Of a stretch of 64,000 bases of DNA, positions 54,150-64,000 are shown piece by piece. The stretch is from Semisulcospira habei. Its lineage: Eukaryota > Mollusca > Gastropoda > Semisulcospiridae. The notes under the pieces were generated by a model. The model searched no databases and had not been told where the DNA came from. It was given only the letters and a program-made list of their open reading frames with translations. A program made the translations under genes and the position numbers. The stretch is taken from contig BTPG01000001.1 of the NCBI GenBank assembly GCA_036245525.1, positions 177,768,611 through 177,832,610 of the forward strand, written 5' to 3'. Each line of letters opens with the position of its first letter. Within the stretch, counting starts at the first letter, position 1.

Positions 54150-55300
54150 GTGAAAATATGGCCTAAATACTAGTTCTGGGAATCAATGTCACCCACCACT
54201 GACATGATCATGGTCCACTGGTTTTTCTTACTGAATGTTACAAGGTAGCAAGACAACTCTTTTTGTGATCCTCACACAAAACTTGACAAAAAATCTGGTC
54301 AAACGTTAACTCTTAAACTACCAGAACTATAGAATGGAAGTCATCTAGTTCTGGGAGTTTAAGAGTTAATGTACTACTGCATTCACACATATTTGAGCAC
54401 TTGCACATGGTCCAAGTGATCCTGTAATCAAAATAAGCACATGATAAGCAGAGTGTAAATACCAACATACAAATCAAGGAAGACTACCATTTTGTCAAAA
54501 TAACACATGTGCTAAAGTGTCTCAAGTCAACTGTTCAAAGACTATGTAATTAATCTCAAACCACTCTGCTCTGAGCCAGCTAATCAGGATTCCTGAACCA
54601 GTGCAGAATCAGGACCACCTGTCATGACGACATAAGAAGTTTACTGTTAGAGTTGTTTTTCATTAAAGTTAAATAGCTGGTATCACTCTTTGTGGAGTAA
54701 CAGGCTTTTACCAACATCTTAACTACATGTATTATATAACCCACCCATCCCCAAACAAAAAAACCCAAACAAAATCAGAAGTTGTTTTCGTCTTGTGTTC
54801 AAATGCTACAAATGTAAGACATGCAGGTGCACCATGCCGATTCATTGTGGCTACACCATACATGTACTGATGTAGACTAATAATATCAGCCATCTTGGGC
54901 AACTGACAAAAAATTCTTATTACATAAATCTCTTGCCCAACTCATAAACATCATACTGTTATACAACATAGAAGTAGGATGGAAAATACTCAAAGCCCTA
55001 GCACATCAAGGCTCCAGCTTCAAAAACAAATGTACAAGGGCCATCCGTTAAATATTTTGGTAGTCATAAGTGCATGTCAAAAAGATTCCATAGAAGATGG
55101 AAAAATGTTGTTATAGCCTATGAGACCATCATAATCCACATGAAGACTATGATCAAGTACACTGATATTGACTGTTTTCAGCTTTGGAAGCTGTCAATCC
55201 TCAAACTGAAGAGAATTTGATGTCAGATGTCTGTAATTGGTCTTAAAGAAAAGAAACACACTTGGTCTTAAAGAAAAAAAAACCACTCCGCAAATGGTTC
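54150..55300. other. Intronic or intergenic, nothing recognised
   Basis: No exon or repeat boundary is supported. Short poly-A tracts at 54760-54775 and 55270. Confidence 0.4.
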
Positions 55301-55302
55301 GT

Positions 55303-55605
55303 TTACGCTCTGTAACAAAACTTTAACAGCAGCAAGCGTCCCACATATACCAACATCAGAGATGAAAGAAAATATGTGAGGATGACTAGAAGGTGACTCT
55401 TGTTTGGGGGGGAGGGGGGAACAGGAGGGGGGGAGGGGGGAGGAGCCGAGTCATGTTCCACATCCTTAAACCATCTACTGGCATACATAAACTCACACAG
55501 TGCCACCAACACAAAAGCATAGCACCACCCACACTGCAGCTGTAGCGGAAGGTTCACCTTCAGGACCCGACCCTTTAAATCAGGTGATGACTGTCTTTGC
55601 AACAC
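55303..55605 (-). CDS. Candidate coding frame with two hydrophobic segments
   Basis: Open frame on the minus strand with a hydrophobic stretch (CGWCYAFVLVALCEFMYASRW), a Ser/Pro-rich loop from a CT-rich tract, and a second hydrophobic stretch (LLVILTYFLSSLMLVYVG). Only the first part looks exon-like (acceptor gcaaagacag, donor CACTGT|GTGAGT), but its phase does not join the exon at 54143 unless a weaker donor two bases earlier is used. It may be chance. Confidence 0.22.
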   Translation of the reverse strand: MLQRQSSPDLKGRVLKVNLPLQLQCGWCYAFVLVALCEFMYASRWFKDVEHDSAPPPSPPPVPPSPPNKSHLLVILTYFLSSLMLVYVGRLLLLKFCYRA

Positions 55606-55856
55606 AATTTTATTTGTCTTTGCAACATTTTTATCTGCAGCAGGCTTTTACATCTACAAGACTTGTGTGAGAAAACAAAACACAGGCGCATCAAGCTTCC
55701 CAGTGGGCCTGTAAAAGGGTCCCTTTTTTGTTGTTGTTGTTCTATGTACATGATAATAAATTATTTTGTAATTGAATAACAGTTTTCAAATCCACACTGA
55801 ACAGGCTCCTTTAAAGGTGCTGCAAAGTGGACAGCTGTGGGAGAAGAAATAGCCGT

Positions 55857-55950
55857 GATAGATGTGTAGTGCCAGATTATCTGGGCATATTTCTAAGAAT
55901 CAGGCTATCTCACACTACCCTTGAACCATCATGGTCAATCCAGCTCAAAG
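55857..55950. mobile_element. Fold-back (MITE-like) element, degenerate copy
   Basis: tgtagtgccagattatctgg at the left and tcacactacccttgaaccatcatgg at the right are the two arms of the family seen at 52684, much decayed. Confidence 0.6.
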
Positions 55951-56237
55951 TTTTGTATGTGTTAAGGGATGAATGTGTTAAACTGTCCGGAATTACGAGA
56001 CATCCTGAGTGGCTATAGGTGATCACAAACAAACTGAGCAATCTCTCTGGTCATTTTTCTCTCTCTACACACCATTATATTTTTCAATACCTGTGGTTTG
56101 GCATGCAATACTGTCTGGTTTCTGTAAAATACATGACACTATCCAGTCTCATGGAAATACATTACAATGTACTCATAAACTTAACCTCTTTGTTGTGTAG
56201 TCAGACACCAGCACTGTCAACAATGCTGATGGCTGCA

Positions 56238-56427
56238 TGAACCCAGTTAACCCCAAGGCAAGATTTCCCAAATGTGTAACAGCTGCCGAAGATAGATTAA
56301 CCATGATAATCAAGGGTAGTGCCAGATTAGATTGGTGCCATCAGGCGCCTAGCAAATCTGGCACTTCCCTTAAATTATCATGTTTGATCCATCTCGTGCT
56401 GCAGTGCGTTGGGGCTAAATGGGTTAA
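56238..56427. mobile_element. Fold-back (MITE-like) element, copy 2
   Basis: Ends AACCCAGTTAACCCC and GGGGCTAAATGGGTTA are inverted. Core arms (ATAATCAAGGGTAGTGCCAG; ctggcacttcccttaaattatcat) flank a short loop. Confidence 0.88.
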
Positions 56428-56747
56428 AAACAAGTCCATAAGAACAGCCCTCAGGGCCAGCATGATTATTCCACAAACACTTCTAATGAGCCTAGGATGT
56501 GTCACTGTCATTCAATACTGGACTAGAATACATCAGCTTGGAATGGACCATCAGTCAGCAACACAGCAGCCAGTCCTTTGTGACAGCTACTGTCTTTTCG
56601 TCAGCAACACAGTAAGCAAAAAGGGTATCAGCCTGACGCCAACTGCAGTTAACATCAGCCCCATAGCCTTTTGCACTCTGGGATGTGACAACCGTCCAAT
56701 ACCATTTGTGACACTGGAGCCAGACCACGGATATTCTATCAAGGACT

Positions 56748-56822
56748 TCACTCACTCAGCATCTCCACAAAACTAGTGGGGAAAAGTCCTCGCCGGCCAG
56801 CACTCCCTTCAATTTCACCCTC
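56748..56822 (-). CDS. ASAP: ASAP-family ArfGAP, last coding exon (end of SH3)
   Basis: Minus strand: acceptor gttttacag, then 24 codons and TGA at 56748. The peptide EGEIEGSAGRRGLFPTSFVE then MLSE is the second half of an SH3 domain (RRGxFPxSFV being the conserved end) and the protein's C-terminus, as in ASAP proteins. Phase 0 matches the exon at 57244-57360. Below it the sequence would be 3' UTR, into which a fold-back element has inserted. Confidence 0.9.
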   Translation of the reverse strand, partial: EGEIEGSAGRRGLFPTSFVEMLSE

Positions 56823-57243
56823 CTGTAAAACAAGGCAAAACAGCTGTAAGAAGACATTAAATGTTTAACTGGTTGTGACCTTCTTTTTAACCATGAACTG
56901 CCGGGGCAAGGTGATCCCTACCAAGCTGCAAGAGATATAAACCCTCAAGAGCCCCCAAGCTTACGGGGGTTCAAGAGGATTTATTTCTCTTGTTTATTCT
57001 ATGTTTGCTATACATATTTTGGTCATATTTACATCTGTGTTATTCATGCGAATATAGGTAAGTGTGGAGTCATTTCAGACTTGCAATTTGTAATCACTGG
57101 CAACGAAGGGGTTAATCATAGGGTGTATAACTGCCACTCTGCAACTCCTGGTAAGCTCAGGCAGTCCAAGAGATCCTGGATCAAAGCTGACAAAATGGGA
57201 GGTCTGGCAGCGTATAAAACTGTCCACGTCTTACGACACTCAC

Positions 57244-57360
57244 CCACCACTCCTCCTCCACTTCCTCCAAGATAATGATGACCTCCCCTTCCCGGAAGGT
57301 CAGCTCGTCGTCATTATCAGCTTCACAGTCGTAAAGAGCTCTACAACGCCGCCGCGCCTT
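57244..57360 (-). CDS. ASAP: ASAP-family ArfGAP, exon with first half of SH3
   Basis: 117 bases, 39 codons, phase 0 at both ends. Acceptor gctatttgtgcag, donor GTGGTGG|GTGAGTG. The peptide [20 protein letters not shown], then [13 protein letters not shown], is the RT-loop half of an SH3 domain and closely resembles the C-terminal SH3 of ASAP1/ASAP2 (ALYDC-ADN-DELTF-EGEVI). These proteins regulate Arf GTPases in focal adhesion and membrane traffic. Upstream exons (PH, ArfGAP, ankyrin, proline-rich) lie outside the recognisable part of the window. Confidence 0.93.
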
Positions 57361-57496
57361 CTGCACAAATAGCAACAGGGAAATAAAGTCTAGCCCCCTT
57401 CTGCAAACAGCCACTAGTATTACAATACCAGCGGTTGCACACAATGGGGTTAAAAATTACGTCGGCACACATCTTTGTAGAGACAGTAAAATAAAG

Positions 57497-57736
57497 TTTA
57501 ACCCACTTAGCCTTGATGAACCACAGCAAGAGATGGATTGAGCATGATAATACAAGAGTAGTGCCAGATTAGCCATCAGGCACCAAGCTAATCTGGCACC
57601 ACCCTTAAATTAACACAGTTGCTCCATCTGCTGCTTTGGTGCGTCTGCCGTGCCTTCTGTACAAGTAGCAACAGGGAAAATAAAGTCTAGCCTCCTCTAA
57701 AATTTAGGAAATGTGGCCCTGCAGTTTAATGGGTTA
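57497..57736. mobile_element. Fold-back (MITE-like) element, copy 3
   Basis: TTTAACCCACTTAGCC at left and CAGTTTAATGGGTTA at right; core arms tagtgccagattagcc and gctaatctggcaccacc. Its right end directly abuts the LTR that starts at 57737. It contains a 45-bp duplicate of the ASAP intron/exon boundary. Confidence 0.85.
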
Positions 57737-58424
57737 TGTTACGTTTGTGGTTGTGTTATTCTTTGAGAGCATGTGTGTGTTAATCATAGGAAAGAACCGA
57801 TATTCTTTGGAGTTATTTGGGATAAGAATTACGTATCTTTTTGGTAGGATTCATTTTCTTTTGCACAGAGAATTGTGATCAATTTTTGTTATGACGAGTA
57901 GTTTCGCTACAATTAGACTGGAGCAGGGTCGCGCTCTTTCTAGTGACCTCATACATGACATTAAGGTTGTCGGCAACATTTCATAACGTTGTATCAAAGG
58001 CTCTTAGAGGGTAGTGGAAATTTGTAGTAACTTCTAGAGAGTTTTTTTTTAAAAAATGAATATGAGTTTTGGATACGTTTTCTTTTCTGATTGGTTGTGT
58101 TGGGAAAATTTGCTGGATTGTTCTGGAAATCTGTAATAGTATAAAAGCCCATGTTAGGAAGTATGTGTATACATTGTATGAGAGACGCAGTGTGTCAAAA
58201 GTGTTGATACATTGTAGAGGAGACAGTGTATCAGTGTTGGTGCATTTGTGAATGCATTGTGTGGAGATCGCATTGCTGCAATAAAATATTGTTGGAACTG
58301 TTACTCTATTGTGGTCTACAACCTTGTGCCATGTGTGACGAGTTGCAGCTGAGTGAAGATTCTTTACAAGAACCCTAAGTCAGGTGTGATTACATCATAC
58401 TACGACTACGACTACCATGTAACA
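57737..58424 (+). mobile_element. Solo LTR, Gypsy-type family
   Basis: TGTTACGTTTGTGG start, ACCATGTAACA end, 688 bp; flanks ggtta/tgtta (4 of 5). It contains gattggttgtgttggg, a TATAAAAG box (58139) and AATAAA (58281), as in the other LTRs of the window. Confidence 0.88.
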
Positions 58425-58429
58425 TGTTA

Positions 58430-58995
58430 ACTCTCTTGTGTATGCAACCATCGGTACTACAGTAGAACATGATTTGAGGTCACTCTATTTTAATGCCAAC
58501 TGTCTTGAACGGTCACATTCATTCACTGCACAGACAGTGTTTACTACACAAAACACCTTGATTTTCCAGTCACCTGCTGAATGAGGTCCACTGTCAGGGT
58601 ATCAGAGCCAAAATCAACAAAAATACCCACAATTTACGGCCATCAGACGACGCCTTCATGTAAGGGATCGTGGCTCTCTGATACCCACTTGACTAAATCA
58701 CCATGCCGATCATTTAGCAATGGTGGACATCTATTGATGACACTGTGCTCACATGCTGAATACACACACTGAGTCTAAGGAACTGAAACCTGTCATGAAC
58801 AGCGGCTTCTTGAGGATGTCTTTTAATTCCACGGCTCGTAAATTTAATCAAGAAATTGTGGCATGCAATGACTGATGGTTAGTAAAATTAATGACTTCAG
58901 GGCCACAGTTTTCAAGCAACCACCAACCATAAATGGCTGTTACTGCTGAAGATACACTACACACACCCACTGGGGAAGATAATGCTAACACTTGA
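58430..58995. other. Intron or intergenic, nothing recognised
   Basis: Sequence between two LTRs of opposite orientation. No exon of the ASAP gene is recognisable. Confidence 0.4.
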
Positions 58996-59405
58996 AGAAT
59001 GTTACATGGTAGTCGTAGTATGATATCACACCAGACGCACGCACGTAGGATTCTTGCAAAGAAACTTCACTCAGCTGCAACTCGTCACATGTGGCATAAG
59101 GTTGTAGACCACAATGGAGTAACAGTTCCAACAAAATATTTATTGCAGTGATGCGATCTCCACACAACACATTCGCAAATGCACCAACACTGATACACTG
59201 TCTCCTCTACATGCATCAACACTTTTGACACACTCATACAATGTACACTCATACTTCCTAAAATTTTTAATGGTCTTTTATACTATTACAGATTTCCAGA
59301 ATAATCCAGCAAATTCTCCCAACACAACCAATCAGAAAAACAAAACATAACCAAAACTCATTCAAGAAAAAGAACACCCGAGAAGTTACTACAAATTTCC
59401 ACTAC

Positions 59406-60848
59406 TATTTTTAGTCGATCTCACTCGCCACTCGCGCTCTATCCAATCAGTCCAGTTGATTAAAGAGAGTGCGAACAGCCAGAGAGAAAAAACTGTTGCG
59501 GAATCTACTGGTCCTGGTACTGATGGACCGGTACCTGCGCCCTGATGGTAGAATTTGGAAAAGCTCATTGCCGGGGTGGGTGGAATCACTGGAGATAAGA
59601 CTTGCTCTACGCAAGAGACGCTGCTGGTCCAGGCTAGGAAGATCTCTGCCTATGATTTTTGAAGCAGTCTTGACCACCCTACTCAGTCTGATTTTCTCTT
59701 TGGCCGTGATGGAACCATACCAAACCGTGATCGAAAAGGTGAGCACACTCTCAATCACAGCTCGGTAAAATTGCATCAATATGTGGGCACCGAGACCGAA
59801 ACTTTTCAGATGTCGCAGGAAGAACAAGCGCTGCTGTGCTTTTTGGACGATGAGGCGAGTGTTTTCCTCCCACTTAAGATCGCATGACAGGGTAGTGCCA
59901 AGAAACTTAAAGTTCTGGACTGTTTCAATGATTTCACTATTGATCACAAGAGGGGGAGGGGGAGGGGACTGTTTCTTTCTAAAGTCCACAATCATTTCTT
60001 TTGTTTTGCCAGAGTTCAGTTCAAGGTTGTTGTTATTACACCAACTAATTAGAGTCTCAACCTGACTACGGTAAGCGGATTCGTCTGAGTTTGTAATGAA
60101 CCCTTCCACTGTGGTGTCATCTGCAAATTTCAGAACTTTAGTACTGGCATGGCATGAAGCACAGCCATAAGTAAACAGGAAGTAAAGCATAGGGGAGAGC
60201 ACGCACCCCTGAGGCGTGCCCGTGGATAAAATGAGGGTGGATGACACATTTTTACCAATTTTAACGACCTGTGGTCTCATCAACAGGAAATCGAGGGTCC
60301 AGAGGCACCATGCTTCTGGAACTCTGATTTGCTGGATCTTCTGGTACAATTTGGATGGAATAATGGTGTTAAAAGCAGAACTGTAATCAACAAATAAAAT
60401 TCTGGCGCAGGTGTTTGGGATTTCAAGGTGTTGTAAAACATAAAACAAACCAAGTGACATCGCATCCTCCACGAAACGTTTTTCGCGATACGCGAATTGA
60501 AAACAATCCAGCAGAGGATCGGTAAGTGTTCTCTTAAACCGGAGGACCAGGCGCTCAAGCGTCTTCATGACAACCGAGGTCAGAGCAACCGGTCTATAGT
60601 TGTTTAGGGAGGACACTTTGGATTTTTTCAGAACAGGAATGATGGTAGACCTTTTGAAACACTGAGGAACAGTGCACTGAGAGAGAGACATGTTGTAAAT
60701 GTCAGTAAAGACGCCCGAGAGCTGGTCTGCACAGTTTCTGAGTAAGCGTAGAGAAATGTTATCTGGACCGGCAGCTTTCCTGCTGTCTAGACGCTGAAAC
60801 ATACACCTGACATCGGCATCTAGAATAATGAAAGGTGGGTTCCCAGTA
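59406..60848 (-). mobile_element. CR1/Rex1-like LINE, 5'-truncated, inserted in the LTR
   Basis: One long open frame (to 59447) carries most of RT: RKAAGPDNISLRLLRNCADQ, NNYRPVALTSVVMKTLERLV, FVDYSSAFNTIIPSKL, GTPQGCVLSPMLY, LKFADDTT, and the C-terminal tail LPSGRRYRSISTRTSRFRNS. Its N-terminal 30 codons are LTR-derived. The unbroken frame over about 470 codons suggests a recent copy. Confidence 0.88.
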
Positions 60849-61077
60849 TGACACATGCTCTCAAAGAATAACACAACCACAAACGTAACATTACCCCCCT
60901 TTTTAGAAAGAAATTTCACAAAATTTCTTCTCAAATCTCAAAATACAGTTATAGTTGTGTCAAATGTCACAGAATAATGAACACTAACAATCTCACATCA
61001 AAACTTAAATCAAATAAACTACTCTGTAATAATCGTCTCACAGTTCCTTTAACTGTCCTGAACAAAGAAATATTCCT

Positions 61078-61389
61078 TTAAACTACTCTGCTCAGGTAAT
61101 CCGCTCCAAAGTTATGTGAACCCTTGATAGACTGTAACATGATGTCAAAGTTCTGCAAGAACATCACCCATCTCATGATACGTGAGTTTGTAAACTTGGC
61201 AGAATTCAGATAGTTCAAGGGTTGATGGTCCGTCTGCAGCACAAATGGTACTCCCTGCAGGTACAGTTCAAACACCCTCACTCCCCAAATGATGGCTAGG
61301 CACTCCTTCTCGATGGTAGAGTAGTTCCGCTCCACGGCTGTTTGGTCCAGCGCTAGTACTGCACACTTAGTTTGTTCCAGGCGAGCCAA
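61078..61389 (-). pseudogene. Gypsy RNase H fragment
   Basis: VERNYSTIEKECLAIIWGVR, FELYLQGVPFVLQTDHQPLN, then GSHNFGADYLSR: the conserved RNase H core of Ty3/Gypsy elements (ERNYS-EKE-LAI, TDH-PL, N-AD-LSR). RT and integrase are missing on either side. Confidence 0.9.
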
Positions 61390-61649
61390 GAAACTGGGTC
61401 ACAGCTGGTGCCCGCGCTGAGGAAGTGAGACTCACAGCTGTCAGGTTGGCTGATAAGCGCAGTGCAGCAAGGAAAATTAGTGCCTTTTGTTTTTCATGAC
61501 TTTCTTATTTACCGTTGAAGTGTGTGATGCAAAACTTTGTTTGCTTAAAAGCGGACATTCTGCCCAACACACTGACACCAAACACACTATAGTTGTGACA
61601 AACCAGTAGCCAGCAGGATGAGGTGGAAATAAAGAGAAAAGAATGGATT

Positions 61650-62121
61650 TCATAATAATAATAATAATACCATTATTATATAGGCGCTTTTTCTCAATTT
61701 TTGGGCGAATTGACTCAAAGCGCCGCGAACTGAAACCCAACACGCACACTCACGTAACAGACATGGATTTACGCCATTTAAGACAAACACAGTACAAGAC
61801 AGACGAAGGGCCAGTTCAGCTACTGAAGTTACAGAGATTTTTGATCGCTTGTATTTGAAATTTGTAAATGGCCTGAAACCGGTACCAAAGTGTGGGGGGT
61901 GAGTGTGGGTGTGGGGCTGGGGTGGTGGGGGGTGGGGGTGGGGGGGTGGGGTGGGGGGGGGGTGGAAGAACTGGAGTACCCAGAGAAAGAACCCAACGGT
62001 CCGCCCGAATTAACGGCGACACTTACCAGAGGAGAAAAGTCCGACGCCGGAACCCGTTTTCGAACCTCGCACCTTTGGCATTGGTGGCAGGCGCTTTAAC
62101 CACTGCGTCACGGACTGCCCC
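61650..62121 (-). mobile_element. tRNA-headed SINE with L2-like tail (copy 2)
   Basis: Minus strand: TGACGCAGTGGTTAAAGCGCC is an A box and GGTTCGAAAAC a B box (62120-62055). A G/C-rich middle (expanded CCCACC tract 61898-61965) follows, then the tail shared with 7335-7600, GCGCTTTGAGTC...AAAAAGCGCC, and (ATT)n at 61655-61670. Confidence 0.85.
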
Positions 62122-62400
62122 ACTGTCTGTGTTGAGTTTTGTCACAAAATAGATTAACATCAATAACACAAACTACATCAAAACGGACTTGCATGTGCTA
62201 GAAGTAAGTATGACTTACCAGATCTGAGATACCGTGAAAGGGGCTGGAGAGCGGAGGGTGATAATGAGGTCACTGTTAGTGCCAGTACTCTCAGTCACAG
62301 GCACGAAGCAGTAGCACTGGATCTGTCTATACGATTACACCGCTGGACTTGCAGTTACAATTTCAACACTGGACACACAGTTCTTTGGCACTACTTTCAG

Positions 62401-62606
62401 TTTTACCCCAATGCCCTACAGCAGGAGATGGATCGACCATGGTAATTCAAGGGTAGTGCCAGATTAGCTTGGCGACACCAGGCCCAAAGCTAATTTGACA
62501 CTACCCTTGAATTATCATGGTCAATCCATCTACTACAACTGGTACTCAGTCGTTAGATGACACCTCCCAAAATTGGGAAATGTAGCTGCGGGATTAAATG
62601 GGTTAA
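62401..62606. mobile_element. Fold-back (MITE-like) element, copy 4
   Basis: TTTTACCCCAATG left and GATTAAATGGGTTAA right. Core arms CATGGTAATTCAAGGGTAGT and ACTACCCTTGAATTATCATG are almost perfect; loop of about 40 bases. Confidence 0.9.
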
Positions 62607-62930
62607 AGAAAACTGTTCTGTGGTAAACAAAAGGATCTCACTCTTGGCTAGTTTGTTCTGTGGTAAATAAGAGTTTCTCACTTTGGCTAGTTTCTGTTCT
62701 GTGGTAAACAAGAGGATCTCACTCTTGCATATTTCTGTTCTGTGGTAAACAAGAGGATAGTTTCTCAGGACAAAAATGTTTAATCTGGAAAAGTCTGCTT
62801 TGAAGATGAACGGACCACCAAAGCAGCACAGAATAAGGAAATGCACATCAGTCTGCTTGGCACACCAAAACCTCATCCAACAGCAACTGAGGCCAACTAA
62901 GTGATTAAGAAAAAAAAAAGATTAGCTTAA
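62607..62930. repeat. Short tandem repeat of about 45 bp
   Basis: The unit ctgttctgtggtaaacaaga-ggatctcact-cttggctagtt occurs four times, decayed, at 62610-62765. The rest is featureless. Confidence 0.8.
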
Positions 62931-62939
62931 TTGACTGAC

Positions 62940-63600
62940 AGAAAGCGGATGTGATATAAAAAAAAGAAGGGCAAAGCCCATATGGCTCACATGTATCGAC
63001 CGATCCACACATGTCTGACACAACGTTTCTTGTCAAAATATGGCTATTTTTTAACCTATTTTCTGAGCTCTTGTGACCTTGACATTTCCGAGGGGTCATG
63101 CAAATTAGTATGCATAGATAGGTCTTACCATCAGGTATCTCTGTAGCAAGTTTGGGTTTGAAGTTGTGAATAGTATTAGTGAAAAAACATTTTTTGGGTA
63201 AAAATATGGTCATTTTGGACCTATTTCTTGACCTCTTGTGACCCTTGACCTTTCCGAGGGATCAACCAAATTAGTGTGCATATAAAGGTCTTACCATCAG
63301 GTATCTATGTACCAAGTTTGGGTTTGAAGTTGTCAATAGTATTTGAGAAAAAAGAAATTATGTCCCAAAATAGCTATTTTCATATATTTCCTGAGCTGCT
63401 GTGACCTTGACCTTTGTGAGAGGTCACTGAAATTGGTTTGTTTAGAAAGGTCTTGCCACAAAGTATCTTTGGGCCAAGTTTGAAGACTGTAGCTTCAATA
63501 GTCTCCGAGAAAACGCCAATGTTAAAGTTTACCACAGACGACGCAGGACGGACGACCACTGGCCCAGAACATACTTTTGCTTCGCACGCAAGCCCAAAAA
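62940..63600 (+). repeat. Dispersed molluscan-type repeat, copy 2 (no SINE)
   Basis: Paralogue of 51370-52060, ending taccacagacgacgcaggac ... ttttgcttcgcacgcaagcc. An inner module (accatcaggtatct ... gtgaatagtat) is itself duplicated at 63120-63180 and 63290-63350. Confidence 0.85.
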
Positions 63601-63758
63601 ACAAAAAAACACCACCGTGTGTGTACAAGCACCTGCTTCCATTTACTGTTTTCTTTTCTTCACAGGTGGCATGACTGAGTACAACACAGGTGACACTAGT
63701 GTCATATGTTCTGTCATGAGTAATTTGAGATTCTCTGCTTCTTTTTGTAAGCCATTTA

Positions 63759-64000
63759 TTATGTCCTGCTCTTTAGAATGTTTATTGTTGCATGGGTCTC
63801 TTCGCCTACCTGCTCACCATGGAGTGCCAGTCCAAAGCCCCATTGTGCAATAAAGTCTGCACAGTGGCACTCAAGTATGTGCTGTTTTGGGATTATCTTT
63901 GCTGCTGGAAAGTTGGTTCTAAAGAAGATCATGTAGTTGTCCATGCATTTTTTTGATTTCTTGGATGTGAACACGGCCTGCCCTTCTGATTGGTAGTTTA
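63759..64000 (-). pseudogene. Fragment of an uncharacterised mobile-element protein, cut by window edge
   Basis: The frame is open to the edge on the minus strand: FPAAKIIPKQHILECHCADF then GFGLALHGEQVGEETHATIN. It resembles the K-H-L-E-H ... G-G-EQ-E-IH pattern of a repeated invertebrate family I believe to be transposon-associated. The name is unknown to me. Confidence 0.35.

Larger units (their letters stand above)
59000..61389 (-). mobile_element. Gypsy remnant: RNase H fragment, polypurine tract and 3' LTR (LINE-interrupted)
   Basis: Minus strand in order: RNase H frame (61389-61078), about 170 bp, the polypurine tract AAAAAGGGGGGTAA (60904-60891), then the LTR from TGTTACGTTTGTGG (60890) down to ACCATGTAACA (59000). 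Integrase is not found between RNase H and the tract. The LTR is split by a LINE at about 59406-60848, with some LTR sequence lost. Confidence 0.88.

Noticed and set aside
61898..61965. G-quadruplex regulatory element
   Set aside because: The G-rich tract is an expanded part of a SINE; nothing links it to a promoter.

Overview
This is eukaryotic nuclear DNA, most likely from a marine mollusc. It shows intron-split host exons, tRNA-headed SINEs with short target-site duplications, several non-LTR clades, a Penelope-like element, Gypsy-type LTRs, fold-back elements and Polintons. The mollusc guess rests on my familiarity with dispersed repeats rich in GACCTTGACC-type strings (51.2-52.0 kb, 62.9-63.6 kb); it is inference. 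There is no rRNA, no CRISPR array and nothing bacterial.

The centre of the window is a stack of nested mobile elements. (1) An old, decayed Polinton/Maverick occupies 9.8-21.88 kb and resumes at 42.74-44.5 kb. (2) Its integrase gene was split by a Gypsy-type LTR, now solo, with CCAAA duplicated at 21878-21882 and 42739-42743. (3) That LTR was hit by a second, young Polinton (21929-36936, 15.0 kb, near-perfect outer terminal inverted repeats, CATGTA duplicated at both ends). (4) Further along, the same LTR was hit by a minus-strand LINE (37234-42081, 14-bp duplication). (5) That LINE carries a Penelope-like element (about 37627-39128). The old Polinton also carries a second solo LTR (11133-11980) and an L2-like LINE (12578-15011), which itself contains a SINE (12888-13271, 14-bp duplication).

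The young Polinton encodes 14 proteins. They are retroviral-type integrase, protein-primed family-B DNA polymerase with an endonuclease VII-like zinc insertion, an FtsK/HerA-type packaging ATPase, a predicted jelly-roll major capsid protein, a predicted penton-like protein, and nine others, many with membrane segments. Genes form divergent pairs with 22-40 bp between starts and share an A-rich motif just before ATG. Two defects are visible: an in-frame TGA in the capsid gene and a one-base shift at an 8-base homopolymer in the polymerase gene. Downstream of the last long gene is an 18-codon reading frame that packs PPNY, PSAP and PPDY, the classical ESCRT/NEDD4 late-domain motifs. No adenain-like protease was recognised.

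Left flank (0-9.8 kb): a decayed LINE with a C2H2 tail, a cluster of inverted and direct repeats with a long TA tract, a SINE/L2-like tail, and a Gypsy-type remnant in which integrase lies upstream of reverse transcriptase (Gmr1-like order). Right flank (44.5-64 kb): host sequence on the minus strand, with the last two coding exons of an ASAP-family ArfGAP gene (C-terminal SH3), phase-compatible exons of an unrecognised gene below it, a family of about 200-bp fold-back elements, more LTRs of the same Gypsy family (one split by a CR1/Rex1-like LINE), and SINEs.
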